DNA of 64,000 bases from Mesodorylaimus sp. YZB2_4 (GCA_030248295.1 JASANH010000783.1:16783-80782); one strand, 5' to 3'. Positions 23,446 through 35,431 are shown, counted from the stretch's first letter. The notes: generated by a model not told the origin, from the sequence alone. A program made the numbers and translations.

Positions 23446-25732
23446 TTAGAGTTTACGCATATTTATAAGCGTAGCACCTTTTAGCAGAATGTCTTTGTTG
23501 AACTCCAATGTGACCGCTACAATGCGTTGTCTGGGCAGTTCACTGCCTGTCTCGATTCTCAGTCTAACACTCGGCCACCAGCTTACCTGCATAACAATGT
23601 TCTTCAAGTACTCAGCATTGGCAATATGCTCGCTCCGTTCGTTATTACGTTCCAAACGTCGGATTTCATCCTTGAGCAGTTTGATCTGCTCAGCCAATCG
23701 GCTATTATTGGCCTCGCTTTCACTCAACAGCTCGGTCAAGTGGCGCAGTTTTGCAGTCATCGTGGCCACCTCGTCCTTCGCTGGTCGATCGCTGGACGTG
23801 TCGAAGCTGTGAATGCCTAAGCAGAGATGAGTCATGAGTAGAGGCACGGACAAGAGTACGCATATGCACGTTCCTACTTTGCTGATCCCCCAGGAGATCT
23901 TCGAGACTACGCTGGCGTTCAAACTGTTGATAATCGGACGTTGTAACGGGAATTGACAAGGACGGCTTTTTTACAACGTCTGTAGTTTCGGCGCCCTGAA
24001 AGCAAGAAAACTAGAGATGGGTGATAAAAATTGGGGTCCCGATTATAGCAGACAAATGCCAAGATGTTCAGTCCCGATAGGGAGGACAAGGCAGTTGAAA
24101 CATCAAAGCGGCGAACAATTGTTGGCCTTGCAGAGGATAAGCATGAGAAGCGAATCGAATGTTCGGCCGACGAGCCACAGCACGATTCGTTTTAATGGTG
24201 TCGGGTGCGAGCTCCAAAGGCAGAATCGGACTGGCTTCGCATAAGCGTGCTGTCTGTGATAGAGTGAGGTTTGCGGACTGATGCACTGGGCACCTCACTG
24301 ATTAGGTACTGCCCTTCACCTATCGTGTTCATGGTTCATGGTTATAGGCCTAACGGGTAGAGTCGTGCTGTACCTGGCTGCCTCTGCTGGCCACGAACAG
24401 AGTGGTTAGAATAAACCTGTCCCTGTCGCGCTGCTCCTTGTGAGATTGCAGCAAGGCTCCCCCCCCCCACTATATACTACGTAGACTCTCCATACTAGAG
24501 ACTGTACCGGCAACGCCCCTGATAAGGTCCCTGTCAGTCACGACCCTTGCAACCCCTCCTAGCCCCATTGAGGGCATCATGATAGGGTCGACTGTCCTCC
24601 CACTGCTGTCTTATCTACTCGCCTTTTCCAGCTTTCGCCAGTGGCGGATAATAAGACCCCAGCTCACCATTTGCCCTTCTCGCCCAAACCAAACTCACCT
24701 CTCCCGGTCTTCTTTCCATCAGTGGCCTCGGTGCAGCAGCGTAATCGTCCGCATGCCCCCTGCGCCGAGTGCCCTCATCTTTGGCATCCTCGTTCTTGTT
24801 GGACTTTCTATCCGACTCGGACAACTGCTGCTTGGTGTGCGTCAATTCCCGTTCCAATTCGACCACCCGTTCTTCCAACCCATCGATTTTCGCTCTCTTA
24901 TCAGCCAGCAATTCTTCCATTTTCTTTTCGAAATCGCGTTGCAACTGGCGTTTGTCTTGTGTCAGCGTACGAACCTGTTCGGCATGCAGACGTGCAACTC
25001 GAGCCGCGTCCGAACGCAGAGATTCCAATTCGCATTTCCATTGTGCCTCGGCTTCGTCGGCGTGTGTTCGAAGCATACGATGACGTTCGTACAGTTGATC
25101 GTGCTGTTCACGGACACGATCCAAATCACAACGACAAGTTTCGTACAATTGCTTGGCTTTCTCCAACTGCTCGCGTAACGAGTTCATCAGTTGCTGATCG
25201 GCCATGCGATGCTCGTTCATTGCATCCTCGCCATCGTGTGCGGAAGCGCTCACAGTTCGTTCTTGCTGAAATTTGAGAGACTACTTATCTGCAGGCACTG
25301 ATGACCATCATGTCCTCTCTGCCCTCGATGTACCTCAAAGTACACACGGCCCCATTAGAGCATGTGATTCCCACATTCAACAGATAAGAGATGGCCCCCG
25401 ATCCCCGCACAGACAGGATATGGTCTCTCACAGAGGACAAGGTTCCACAAACGCACAGTGGTATGGCCCCCCCCACAGAGGACATGTCCCCACATACAGG
25501 ATGCAATCTCCACACTGAATATGCCCCCCCACAAAGAGGATACGATAAGATTCCCAGAGGATGCAGTCCACAAACAGGATGTGGCTCCTACCCAGAAAAT
25601 ATGGCCCCCACACAGAGGATATGGCCCCAACCACAGGACGCAGTCCCCGCAGGACACACACCCCACATACTTGAACATAAACAAACACTGTCCGCGTGAC
25701 CCCCCGCCGGGCCAGCAGGGAGAAACCCCCCG

Positions 25733-25803
<71 letters not shown>

Positions 25804-27860
25804 ATGGATGACGGCCTGATCAACATCCATAATTGCAGTGCACTCACCTTGAGGACACTATGCACTCTGGTCCTGTATGCTCGATACTCGTTATTCAACT
25901 CGTCCAACTGCTTTTCCACACTCAAACGATCATTCTCCGATTTCTCCAATCGCCGTCTCGTTTCGTCCAAGGCCGTTTGCAAATCGCACAATCGTCGTTG
26001 AGTCGACGAAGCATCGGATGCTGTTTCCAATTTCATTTTCTCCAATTCTTCCACAACCGTTGATAATTTAATTTCCATTTCATTTAATTCTAATTTATTT
26101 AAATTATTTTCACGTCGTAACGCTTCCAACGCAATCTCAGATTCATTCGCTTTCTTCTCCGCTTTTTCTCGATCCATTTCTAAATTGACCAAACGTTTTT
26201 GCAAACTTTGTATTTCCGAACTAAGACTGGCATTCTCGTTTTGAGACGAAGTAAGCATCGATGCCGATTGACGCAATTCTGATTGTAATTTGGCAAAACT
26301 GCGTTCCGTATCTTCCATTTCTAATTTCCACATAGCTTGGCTGCCCAATTCACGACGCGCTTCCTCCAATTCGGCGGCTAATATTTGCAATTGCATTTTA
26401 GCTTCTCGCAACGCATCCGGATTCGATTCTTGTTGAGATAATGGCTTCGCATTGCTGCTTTCGTCGTCCGTTTGACATTCGGTTGTTGATAAGGGGATTT
26501 CGACTTCGGGTGACGTTTGGGACGAGTTGTCCACTTTTGGCACTTGTTGCACAGATTCTTGATCAGTCAATGTTTGGGTCTGGTCTAGCTGCTCGTGTTG
26601 ATCCACCAGTTCTTTCCTCGTGCTCAAAGCCATACGCAGCCATTGCGCTTCCTCCTGTAGCCGACAAAGAAGCTGCATAAATAACTTCTTTTTTCACTGC
26701 ACCACGTGACAATGAAAGAGAGAGAACTACCTGACTTTCTCCCAGGAATTCCGTCTGAATGCCCGTTTCGCACGTGGCAAGATTCGGCACATTTGCTTGC
26801 AATTCTTTCAGTCTTGCTTCTAGCTCTGAAAATAGGGACCGTCTCACACCCGGGACGCAATTCACGCACAGGATATGGTCCCCCACACTGAGGATACGAT
26901 CGACAGAGAATACGGCCCCAATAGAGGATGCCATTCCAGCAGAGAAGGTCCAGTCCACAAACCCCCGTCCCCATTATAGAGACGATGGAGATTGAGATGG
27001 GTGCTTAAATAGGAGCAGGGAAGCGCATCTCTCACGCGGGTTGCCTCTCACGCTGGGTGCGCACTTACAGGGGAGGGTTCGACTTCCGCCTCGGTGCAAA
27101 ATGATTGTCCAATGTGTGTTCCTTAGCCCTCGAGTGCGCTGTATAGTGCTAGGCTATGGATAAAGTATGACATGACATTACGTGCTTTTCCCTGTTCCTA
27201 TCATTACAGAAGTCTTCACCAGATCATAACCATACCCTCTCAATCAAGGAGACGGTCCCTACCCTTATCGTTGCTCTAACAGCTGATGGCCTTTCCAATT
27301 CATTATACAGTAGAGGGGCCATCTTCTCAATCATGAAAGCGACCCCTTTCTACCCTTATCGTTGCTCTAACAGCTAATGGCTTTTCGATCACCTCCATCA
27401 GCATCCACTGATCATCGACCATCCACATTAGATAGGGGGACCATCTCCATCAGCATATCCTCTCCTCAGTCATGGAGACGGCCCCTCAGCTGATCCATAG
27501 TCACTGGCCTAACCCACAATTGATGGCCTTTCGATCACCCAGCCCTAGCACCCATCATACGACCGTCTCCACGAGCGCACAATATGGATACGGTCCCTGG
27601 CACCAGCTTCAGCCACGAAAGCGATAATGCTCCCCTTTCTTATCTCAAGCACCCACACAGGTGACGGCAGAATAACCAAGCCATAAAACAGGATGGTGCC
27701 AGCGCAGTAAAACCAGTGGCCGCTTACCTTCATTCTTCTCCCTCAACTGCTTGCTCGCAAGGGCTTGTTTCTTAGCAAAGCGTATGAGATCTTCCCTGGG
27801 CAACGTCTCCAATTTGGACCTTGGAGTCGGCGGTGGTTCCTTCTCCAAATTTGCTGCCAT
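23446..27860 (-). CDS. GCC2: GRIP-domain golgin, GCC2/GCC185-like
   Basis: Trans-Golgi coiled-coil tether recruited by Arl1/Rab GTPases through a C-terminal GRIP domain. Exons: 27728-27860, 26731-26825, 25848-26672, 24699-25265, 23878-23995, 23446-23816; all phases fit, giving about 702 residues. The N-terminus SKLETLPREDLIRFAKKQ is the diagnostic GCC2 motif. The middle is almost wholly heptad-rich coiled coil (for example ELERELTHTKQQL, QDKRQLQRDFEKKMEELL). The C-terminus has AEYLKNIVMQ and GSELPRQRIVAVTL, the two halves of a GRIP domain. Between the halves are 17 residues instead of the usual 10 or so, or else a 36-nt intron (GTAAGC...CGAG) is removed, leaving 5; see findings. Much shorter than human GCC2 (about 1,680 residues). 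An acceptor TTTCAG ends 4 nt before the ATG. Introns are repeat-laden. Confidence 0.85.
25290..25700 (-). repeat. Variant minisatellite in GCC2-like intron 3
   Basis: About 15-18 imperfect units of roughly 20-24 bp, gene-sense core GTGGGGGCCATATCCTCT with many substitutions (variants CATCCTGT, ATATTTTCTGG). It lies between the donor at 25847 and the acceptor at 25266. The same unit appears in intron 1 of this gene (about 26850-26985). Confidence 0.75.
25735..25803. repeat. 69-nt uninterrupted poly-C tract (poly-G in the transcript)
   Basis: All bases from 25735 to 25803 are C. It lies in GCC2-like intron 3, 45 bp past the exon 3 donor. The gene-sense RNA would contain G69, able to form G-quadruplexes. 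The exact length may be an assembly estimate. Confidence 0.8.
26850..26990 (-). repeat. Variant minisatellite in GCC2-like intron 1
   Basis: Units such as GTGGGGGACCATATCCTGTG, GTCGATCGTATCCTCAGTG and GGGCCGTATTCTCTGTC on the gene strand match the intron 3 minisatellite about 1.2 kb downstream. Confidence 0.65.
27018..27185 (+). repeat. tRNA-derived SINE, family B, copy 2 (GCC2-like intron 1)
   Basis: It reads GGGTTGCCTCTCACGCTGGGTGCGC (A-box side), GAGGGTTCGACTTCCGCC (B box, about 27066-27083), 'CCCTCGAGTGCGC', and a TATGACATGACAT tail. The same order occurs at about 48335-48500. Confidence 0.65.
27230..27610. repeat. Tandem repeat of about 100-bp units in GCC2-like intron 1
   Basis: The segment CCCTTATCGTTGCTCTAACAGCT occurs at about 27260 and 27354 with matching flanks (GATGGCCTTTCC / AATGGCTTTTCG, and 'CATGGAGACGGCCCC' variants). 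Units decay toward 27600. Confidence 0.65.
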
Positions 27861-28990
27861 TCTTCTGAAACCAAATGACATTCGCATAACCGTCAGCCAA
27901 CCCCTTCTCCCAAAAAAAGCCACGTCACTCATCCCAAAATACAACTTTCGCAAATTCCCACTCGAGCATTATGCAACCTGTTCATCCATCACCCCAAAAA
28001 TGGCATTCCAACACGATTAGCGAGGTAATGGCAAAACCAGTTCAGCCAATAACTAGTCCCAGTAACTATGTGAAAGAATTTATTACGAATACGCTCACAA
28101 AATGATTTTTTACCAATGCGTAAAAAAGAAAAAAGCAGTGCAAATAGCACACAAGAATTTTATAAAAAACACGATTTTGTTCCTTACACGCACAAATAAT
28201 CCCCTCCTTCCCTAAATCCATACCTGCAACATAATCATACATTTCGCTTGGAAAAATTTCCTGAAAACCTAAACTCACAGAAACGCAATACAAAACACAA
28301 ACAAGCTATATACCTCGCTTGAACATTTGAATCGATAATTCAAACACGAAGACAAAAAAATCACCACGAATATACTGTACATATCATCGAAAAAAAGACA
28401 AAATAGCTAATTTTGTACACAGCCATCACAACCCACCGAATAATATACCAAATAACACGTATTCTACGCATGGCTCTTACTTGAATGAGTATATCACCTA
28501 AACAATTCCCATAATCCTATCTCATAACTCAACATCACATAAACCTACACAATTTTAAAGTGCCCAAAATAAGAAATTTAAAAGACTAAAACACCAAATT
28601 CCAGAGTAAATCATAGTCATTAAAAGCGCCCGCACAAGAAAACAAAAACCATTGTCAAATACAACATGAACACTGCAATGTCACAAAAAACGTCTATCAG
28701 ACTAGTTCCATATGCTTTTCAAAATCTTGACTATAATCTCAAAATAATAAAATAAAACACATTACAGCCTCGAGATAACTCGATTCATGGATTGACCTAA
28801 ACACATCATTATTACTTATAAAGTCAGAAATTTTAATTTTGATATTAATTTTCTATATCACAAAAAATTTGACTGACCGCGGAAATTCAAATTTCAAAAT
28901 ATTTTCATTCTCTCATCCTAAAGCCCAATAATCCTTTTTTACGCGTACCTCTCAAAACCCTAACTTCAAATAGCACATATTAAACCTGTA
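27861..28990. other. AT-rich intergenic region between HDAC and GCC2-like genes
   Basis: No gene in about 1.1 kb. It is strongly AT-rich with simple A/T runs and no visible repeat family. Both neighbours are on the minus strand, so this holds the HDAC 3' end and the GCC2-like promoter and 5' UTR. Confidence 0.5.
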
Positions 28991-31900
28991 TTATCCATCC
29001 CCATCCGCCACTAAATCTTCCACTTCCTCGTCCACTTCCAGCCTATCCTCGTCTTCCTTCTCCTCCATCGATATCGACGAAGCTGTTCTTGCGGCCATGG
29101 TCAAACTGGCGAATTGTCGTGGCAAACTGCTCAGCCATTCGCTCTGACTCAACAACGCTCCATCCGCTGATAAGGTTGGCCAATATTCTTTTTGTACTTC
29201 CACTACTCGACTCAGAGTCACTTGAGCGCTTGAATTTGGTCGCGCCACGAGCGACTGCTGGGGTAATTCGGCCAATGAAGACACGGGCATCGGCCCGCCG
29301 ACGCCTTGTCCACTATTCGCTTCTTTCAAAGCCCTCACGCATTGTTCAGCCGCTTCGCTAATCACGGCCAAATCGTATCCGCCTTCCAATACTAAAACCA
29401 CTTTTCCACCAGCGTATCGATTGACTAGCGATTTTGTAAAGTAGCCAAATAATGCCGCGCTCAATTTATAACCACCCAAAGCCGCTCGATGACCATTGGC
29501 CGCATCGAAACCAGCCGAAACGAGAATGAAATCCGGTTGAAACCTATCCAAAACAGGCATGGCCACTACGCGCCACGCCGCCAAATACTCCGCGTCGCCC
29601 ATCGACTCCCCGGACCAGGCCACGTTCACCGTAGCACCTCGACCAGCTCCCACGCCAACGTCCGTAATTGCTCCGGTACCCGGAAAGAAATTACCATTGT
29701 CGTGTCGATGAAACGATAAATACAACACGTCCGGGTCCTCTTCGAAGATCAACTGAGTACCTGCAATCATAACCACACCATTAAAAGCCCACCCCTGACA
29801 CCGCCCATCACCAACACTTACCATTTCCGTGATGAACATCCCAATCGACAATGGCCACTTTTCGAACACCATACTTTTTGCGCAATACTTGCGCCGCGAT
29901 GGCAACATTGTTGAAAAAGCAAAATCCCAAAGCTTGATCGGGTTCGGCGTGATGTCCCGGCGGTCGAACGATGGCGAAACCATTCTTCAAACGTCCCTCA
30001 GCAACGGCCACGCACAATTCCACGCAACAACCAACAGCCAATCGGGCGGCAGATGGTGTAAATGCGTCGTTAAAATACGTGTCAGAATCGACACCAATCC
30101 CACCACACGGCAATTGTACGAACTCCTTCAATGGCAATTCGTTCGCGTCGAGTCGGAGACACGCCGATGGAGAAACAGCAAAGAACGTAGTATAACTATC
30201 GCCGTGACACAGCTTCAAATAATCTATTGGCGCTTTACGACCAGAAATCTTTTCGCATTCATCAGCTAAACCAGTTTCCTAAAAGAGAAAACTTTTGTCA
30301 AAAACTCAAGTTGTGAGCGCATTAGGTGGTATGGACTAAGACATATTGCAACTGAGGTAAGCATTTATTTTTGTGAATTTTCCTCTCCAAGTTCTCGCTG
30401 TTTTCTCATTTACAAGGTGACACGACAGTTCGTCGTTTCCTTTCCCAAGGAGCTAACAACACAAACCCCACTTGGAATTATCCACGCACGCAAACCCGCG
30501 AGGCAGGGGCGGTCATCCTTCAATATCTAAGCTAAATCGCAAGCATAAAGCGTGACATACCTGTAAGCGAGCCCATATACTTTGTACGCGACCCCCATGC
30601 TCAACGTGTTGGGCATTATCGCCGCAAATGCACTGATGTTTGCACATCAAATTATCGTAAGCTAAACCAGTCCCTTTCGGACTACACTGAATAATGCCAG
30701 CTTGCTGTTGCAGACTCGCTACGGTCGCGTTCTTGTTTGCGACTATCCCCATCCCAAACGTAGACGATGATGCCATCGTTTCACTTTTTAATTCGTCCGC
30801 CGTCTCTTCGGGCACCAAACTACGCCGCCTGAAAAACGGTCGTCATGTAATAAAGAGAATGAGTTTTGGTTAAAATCCAAGTGCCATTTTAATAGGCCCA
30901 CTAAAATAAACCTAACAAACCAGTTTTTAGGTGAAGTCTTACATTGAACAGCTGACGAAGCTTGTGCAGCGTGACGTGTCTCATAATGCCAGTCCCCCCC
31001 CCCCGTGAATACTCATTTTCAGCAGGGCTTACCGAAGCAGGAGATCGCGCAACTGCTGCTTTAGGAGTCCATGCGATCCACCACCGCTTCCATGGCCAAC
31101 GTGGCCGTGATGGGTTCCACTGTTGGGTGTTCTTCGGTTCCCCTCGACCAATCCTCCGCCACCGGCGAAATCGAAAAGTGGGCGTCCGCCCGGTTGTTGC
31201 TGCCAAGGACTTGTAATGCCGCTAGCCGATGCAGCAGCTTGAGCCGCCGCTGCTTGTTGTAAAGCAGCAGCATTCAAGTAAGGCAGCATAGAAGGGACGG
31301 AAAAAAACAATGGCCCTCCGATGGCGCTGGACAACGGCTCAGTAGGTAATCCGGCGGAGAGGAGACCAGCCGATGGTCGATTCTGATGATAAGCGGCAAT
31401 ATTAGGTAATGACGGGGCCGAAAACAAAGCTGATAAAGCAGCCGCTGCCGCCGCCGCCTGCTGCTGCTGTTGAACAACGGCAGCGGCAGTTGTAACATTG
31501 GTTGGGGACCTTTCCTCGTCCATCGTGTCACCGACACTCATCGTGCGCACGACGCCTGTTGCCGATGATCCATGTTCATACTGAGCTTGTTGTTGTTGAT
31601 GCAGTTTTGCTCTCAACGCCGCCGCATTGTGATGGTGGTGTAAAGCGCCACGAGGAGGTAGCATCTTCAAATTAGGCTCGCTTCGTGTTTTTCGCAGATC
31701 ATAATCATCGGACGATGCACCAGATGATGGATCATCGTCTACGACGCAATTGCTCGGAACCGGATATGGTTCGAAATGAGGACTACCGCTTTGAGTAGAA
31801 CGACGTCGTAAACGTTGTTTGTTGGCCAGATGAGCCTAAAAAGAAAAATAAGCCTTCACGCAAACGAATGACAACTAAATAATTCAGCATCTGACGTCAT

Positions 31901-32721
31901 AAGATTTAGTGATTTAGAAAAACCCGTGTGGTCCAACTGGTACTACTTCTCAATTAATTGATAATATGAAAAACGAGATCCCGTTAAGACTGCCCCACAT
32001 CAAACATCAAAATAATGGAATTTGCATCAAAGCGATGGAAAGCTTTGATAGCCAGGCCCTAGATACCATTAAATGGACAAAGCACGGCTTGAAGAGGGGA
32101 GAGAGCGCTTGAAACAAGATACACCTGCCAATATCAAATGCTGTTCTTTGACATTAGAAAACGTACCTTGAGCTTTTCTCGTGTCCTAATGCTAATTGCT
32201 CCTGAACCGCCAGCAGCGCCTCGAGATAAATCATATTCACTCGCTGATACACCGATCAAATTGGCCCCGTTATTCGTGTGATTACTATTGAACATTTTTC
32301 CTTGAGCTATCTGATCGCTGGCGATACGCTGCAGTTCTCGATCAGCTGCCGCAGCGGCGGCGACGGCTGCGGCGGCTTCCAATTGCTGCCTTCGGCGAGC
32401 AGCATCCCGCAATAATTGCTGGGATAACTGATAATGCTGAAGGGCCAATTGGGCTTGAGATTGTTGAAAATGATATAATAAATCGGCCTGCTTTTGTTGA
32501 AAAGCTTGTTGCAAAGCCAACATTTGCTGTTGTACATCATTCGAAGGCGTAACACCATCGCTACCAGTTCCATTCCCGGCATTACCTGATGCCACTAATA
32601 CTGCTGCGGCTGATCGAGGAATCGGAACTTCTATCCCAATCGATCCATTACCGCCAGCCACACCGCCAACGGCCGTCGATGTCACAGCCACGGCCGGTAA
32701 GGCGCCGTTAGTTTCTTCCAT
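28991..32721 (-). CDS. HDAC4: Class IIa histone deacetylase (HDAC4/5/7/9-like)
   Basis: Signal-regulated transcriptional co-repressor that shuttles between nucleus and cytoplasm. Five exons join in frame to about 950 residues: 32167-32721, 31033-31835, 30561-30828, 29822-30278, 28991-29760. The N-terminal Gln-rich helix ([15 protein letters not shown], about 60-130) matches the tetramerisation region. [14 protein letters not shown] sits where MEF2 binds in HDAC4. Three candidate 14-3-3/CaMK sites are [19 protein letters not shown] and LLLRRRSLVP, the last made at an exon junction. SAPSLPNIA is a conserved class IIa motif. The catalytic domain (about 505-890) has the zinc-loop [36 protein letters not shown] and [10 protein letters not shown]. 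The active-site LEGGYDL keeps Tyr, where vertebrate class IIa enzymes have His. An in-frame extension to an ATG at 32811 is open, so the start is uncertain. Confidence 0.92.
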
Positions 32722-34387
32722 TAGAAACCGAATTTTCACAAAGATTCTCCTTTTCTTTCGACTAAACTGGCAGATAGCGTTTTTTCTACTTATTCTTTTT
32801 AAGAATGTCAAGAACTATGGCGGGTGGTAATAATTAGATACACGTGTGAAGGGGATTCGCACCACCCTAGGACGAGCCAGCCGGCGCACAGAACCGTAAA
32901 CAAGTTTTCGCCTACGCAACAAGGACGCGGTTAGGTAATGCCGCTTATGACAAAATCACGTGCCTGAGCATCATTTTACAAAAACCGCGAATCGTGGGTT
33001 TTCAAATCTACGACTTACCTATCTCAGTCGTTAATTTGAAATGACGTCAGTCGCAATAAAACATTATTTGTATATCAGCGGAAAGAAATCACATCAAAGA
33101 GAAGCTGGCGTATCTTGGCGATCGCGATAAGAATTTTTTTAAAAAAGTTCAAAATTATTGTAACAAATAACGTATCAATGATAAATAAGAGGCGGACATT
33201 TACATAAGACCCTGCGTCAATGATAAAACACTTCTTATAACATTCTTGCCCCCATAGCGTGACTGAAAGAATGACGTCGGCGAGGAACTTCGGAAGGGAC
33301 TTTGAGTCTGATAAAACCTTTGCTGATACTCATTCTAAAAAGCAGGCTAGGAAGCTAGGAGACAAGACCTGCATAAGAATTATTGATGAAGAATCGGTAA
33401 ATGAGTTTTGTAAATTAGATATCAGGACTATGCCAGGAAATGAGGGACGGCCACGCTGACCATTAGGTGTGGCGGGCAGGAGAACGGGGGCCATGCTGAA
33501 GAGGAGGAAGGAGGAAGGAATAAAGTATTTATGGACACTAGGCTAAATTAGGCCTTTTCCGAGAATTCAAGGCCCCCAAGGCAACAACAAGAGGAGATAA
33601 ACCTGAAAATTAGATGGACTGGGCAGAGAAGTTGTAATAATTTTAAGTCAGGTACTCATACGTCATTGAATAATGCCACGTGGGTGGAAAAGCCTTTTTA
33701 ATTAGTTATACTTTGTTAGTCTCTTTGTGTTTTTTAAGTTTATTGATCTCGTATGTTTAGCTTTCTCCCGGAGCACTCTTGGTGCACATATTCCAACCGG
33801 GGTTCTCATGTCGCCATTCACAGTGCAATGCTGCATACACCTTAGCGGTTACAGTAACCTAGAATAGTAAAAACCAAAAAATCTTTTCTTGCGCCTGCTG
33901 ACAACGGCTGCACATTATGTCTAGTCCAGAATGAATACAAGTGATGGCCATAGGATTACAACGATGATGACTAGTGATATTGATTAATCTAACCGGTCCT
34001 TTATTTGCAGGCACTAACCCGTTTTCTACTGACCGGGAGGTGCGTATGTTGGTGTCAGTCCGTGTTCTGCCGCCGACAAGAACAGTCCGTCGTGCCTGAC
34101 TTGGACCTCATTCGTTCGCTGGGGTTAGCATGGGTTCGGGTCGCCTTGCTATTATTGGGTTTAAGGTTGCTCTACAGTAACTTTGAAATTTGTGGATTTT
34201 GGTTGACTAGGGAACCCAGTCTGACTGCGACCAATCTCAAGCGTGAGCGACTTTACACTGCCGAGTCATGCGAGGACTGTGCCAGCTGCTCGCAATCAAC
34301 TCATTCTGTGTGCTCTGAATTCCGTGTGCGCTCGTTATCGCGTGTTTCGTTTTAAAATTTTTGTATTGCTTAATTTTTCTTGCGACA
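32722..34387. other. Intergenic region upstream of the HDAC gene
   Basis: No supported gene. It includes the HDAC 5' flank (AT-rich), a GGAGGAAGGAGGAAGG purine patch near 33502-33518, and a TTGCAG acceptor at about 34010 with no confirmed exon. The palindrome-like GGTTACAGTAACC occurs at 33847. Confidence 0.45.
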
Positions 34388-34639
34388 ATGCTCGACTGGC
34401 TGAAGTTCGTAACGGCTATCATAATTGCGCTCACTGCTATCACGGCGGCTTTGTCGACTTTGGATGGCGAAGAGTGTTTCGGCGACACTAGACTAGGATG
34501 AAAGTGGCCGATCGGGAGAAGAGCAGGAACGACGACGGTGGAGACGGGACGCGTTGCACCCACCACTGGATTCGTGTTCGGAAAGGCGGTGGGCGTGACT
34601 GTCATGGCGATCGTCATCATCCGAAAATACCTTCAGTGA
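34388..34639 (+). CDS. Candidate small two-helix membrane protein with an in-frame TGA
   Basis: Not recognised. From ATG 34388 the frame runs 37 codons (MLDWLKFVTAIIIALTAITA, then ALSTLDGEECFGDTRLG) to TGA 34499-34501. In exactly the same frame it continues 45 more codons, ending in a second hydrophobic segment (GFVFGKAVGVTVMAIVIIRK) before TGA at 34637. A hydrophobic helix on each side of one TGA suggests a single 80-odd-residue protein interrupted by a stop: a recoded codon (selenocysteine or readthrough), a point-mutated pseudogene or a sequencing error. The short 37-residue product is the conservative reading. No canonical SECIS core was recognised downstream. Confidence 0.3.
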
Positions 34640-35431
34640 TCAAAAGATTTGTAGTAAAGATAATTTTATACGACCTATTCGAGTCACCACCACTGTGTTA
34701 TTTGTTGTAGTAATTGACAATGTAGTAGTTGGCAATAGATAATTTATGTAATACGACTCGGTCCGTATTACTGGAGGGAGTGACCAGTGGAACTTTTGCA
34801 CCACGCCAAGAACCCAGGTCAGCTTACCAAATCTTCCGACCTGGTACATGGCTGAAACGTCACCCTGACTGGTGACGCTACCAGCTGCCGGCTCCGTGCA
34901 GAGAATCGACGGCCATTCGAGCCTCTACACGACAATCAATTCTGCCTCTCTTCAGCCTCGGTGCCTTGTTCTATGCACTGGTGCTATGGTTTGATTCATG
35001 TGGTATCCAGCCAGTATTGTCATCCAGTCTGAAAACCGTATATTTTGTGCAGCCTGACTCTTAGCAGACAGCAAACGTAGTCTTAGCGTCGCCGAGGTTT
35101 CAATCTAACCTACTCAATAAAGTGAGCATTGTCTTCGCAGTCGCTTCGTGCCAGCACAGTAGGTTTCTTTAAATAGGGCTGATCAAGATGCACTGTCCGG
35201 ACAAGCGATAATCATTCACCATGATCACCCGGGGCAACATCAATAATGCCATTGGAGGTACCAATTTGAATGCCTGGCTGACTTTGGTATCCTAGCACAA
35301 GAAGAGCAAACTGTTCATTCTCCCTCCTCGCCCTGTCCAAAAGGCCTCTTCGCTTCCAACACGTTCTTGAAACCTTACCTAAGAACCAGAGTCTTGCAGT
35401 CATCTCTCGGCTGTATGTTCACGTTCGTGCC
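34640..35431. other. Intergenic region before the doublecortin-domain gene
   Basis: No gene seen. It contains a perfect 8-bp hairpin (34748-34771) and a diverged fragment of repeat family F ('GGCTGAAACGTCACCCTGAC', about 34850). Confidence 0.45.
34748..34771. repeat. Perfect 8-bp inverted repeat with 8-nt loop
   Basis: GTAATACG (34748-34755), loop ACTCGGTC, CGTATTAC (34764-34771). It lies 109 nt after the second stop of the small in-frame-TGA gene. It lacks the ATGA/GA core expected of a SECIS element. Confidence 0.5.

Noticed and set aside
24579-25276. Plus-strand frames of 199-211 aa with hydrophobic runs
   Set aside because: They are antisense of the GCC2-like coiled-coil exon 24699-25265.
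25290-25700. CRISPR-like array
   Set aside because: The units are adjacent, variable and without unique spacers, in an animal intron. It is a minisatellite.
25458-26001. Plus-strand frames with poly-proline
   Set aside because: They are the translation of the 69-nt C tract and minisatellite, opposite the GCC2-like exons.
25428-26678. A 416-aa minus-strand frame with a long poly-glycine segment
   Set aside because: Only 25848-26672 is coding (coiled coil). The frame then reads through a GTGAGT donor into intronic poly-G and minisatellite DNA.
34237-34620. A 127-aa minus-strand frame
   Set aside because: It is antisense to the small two-helix frame, has no family similarity, and lacks a convincing start context.
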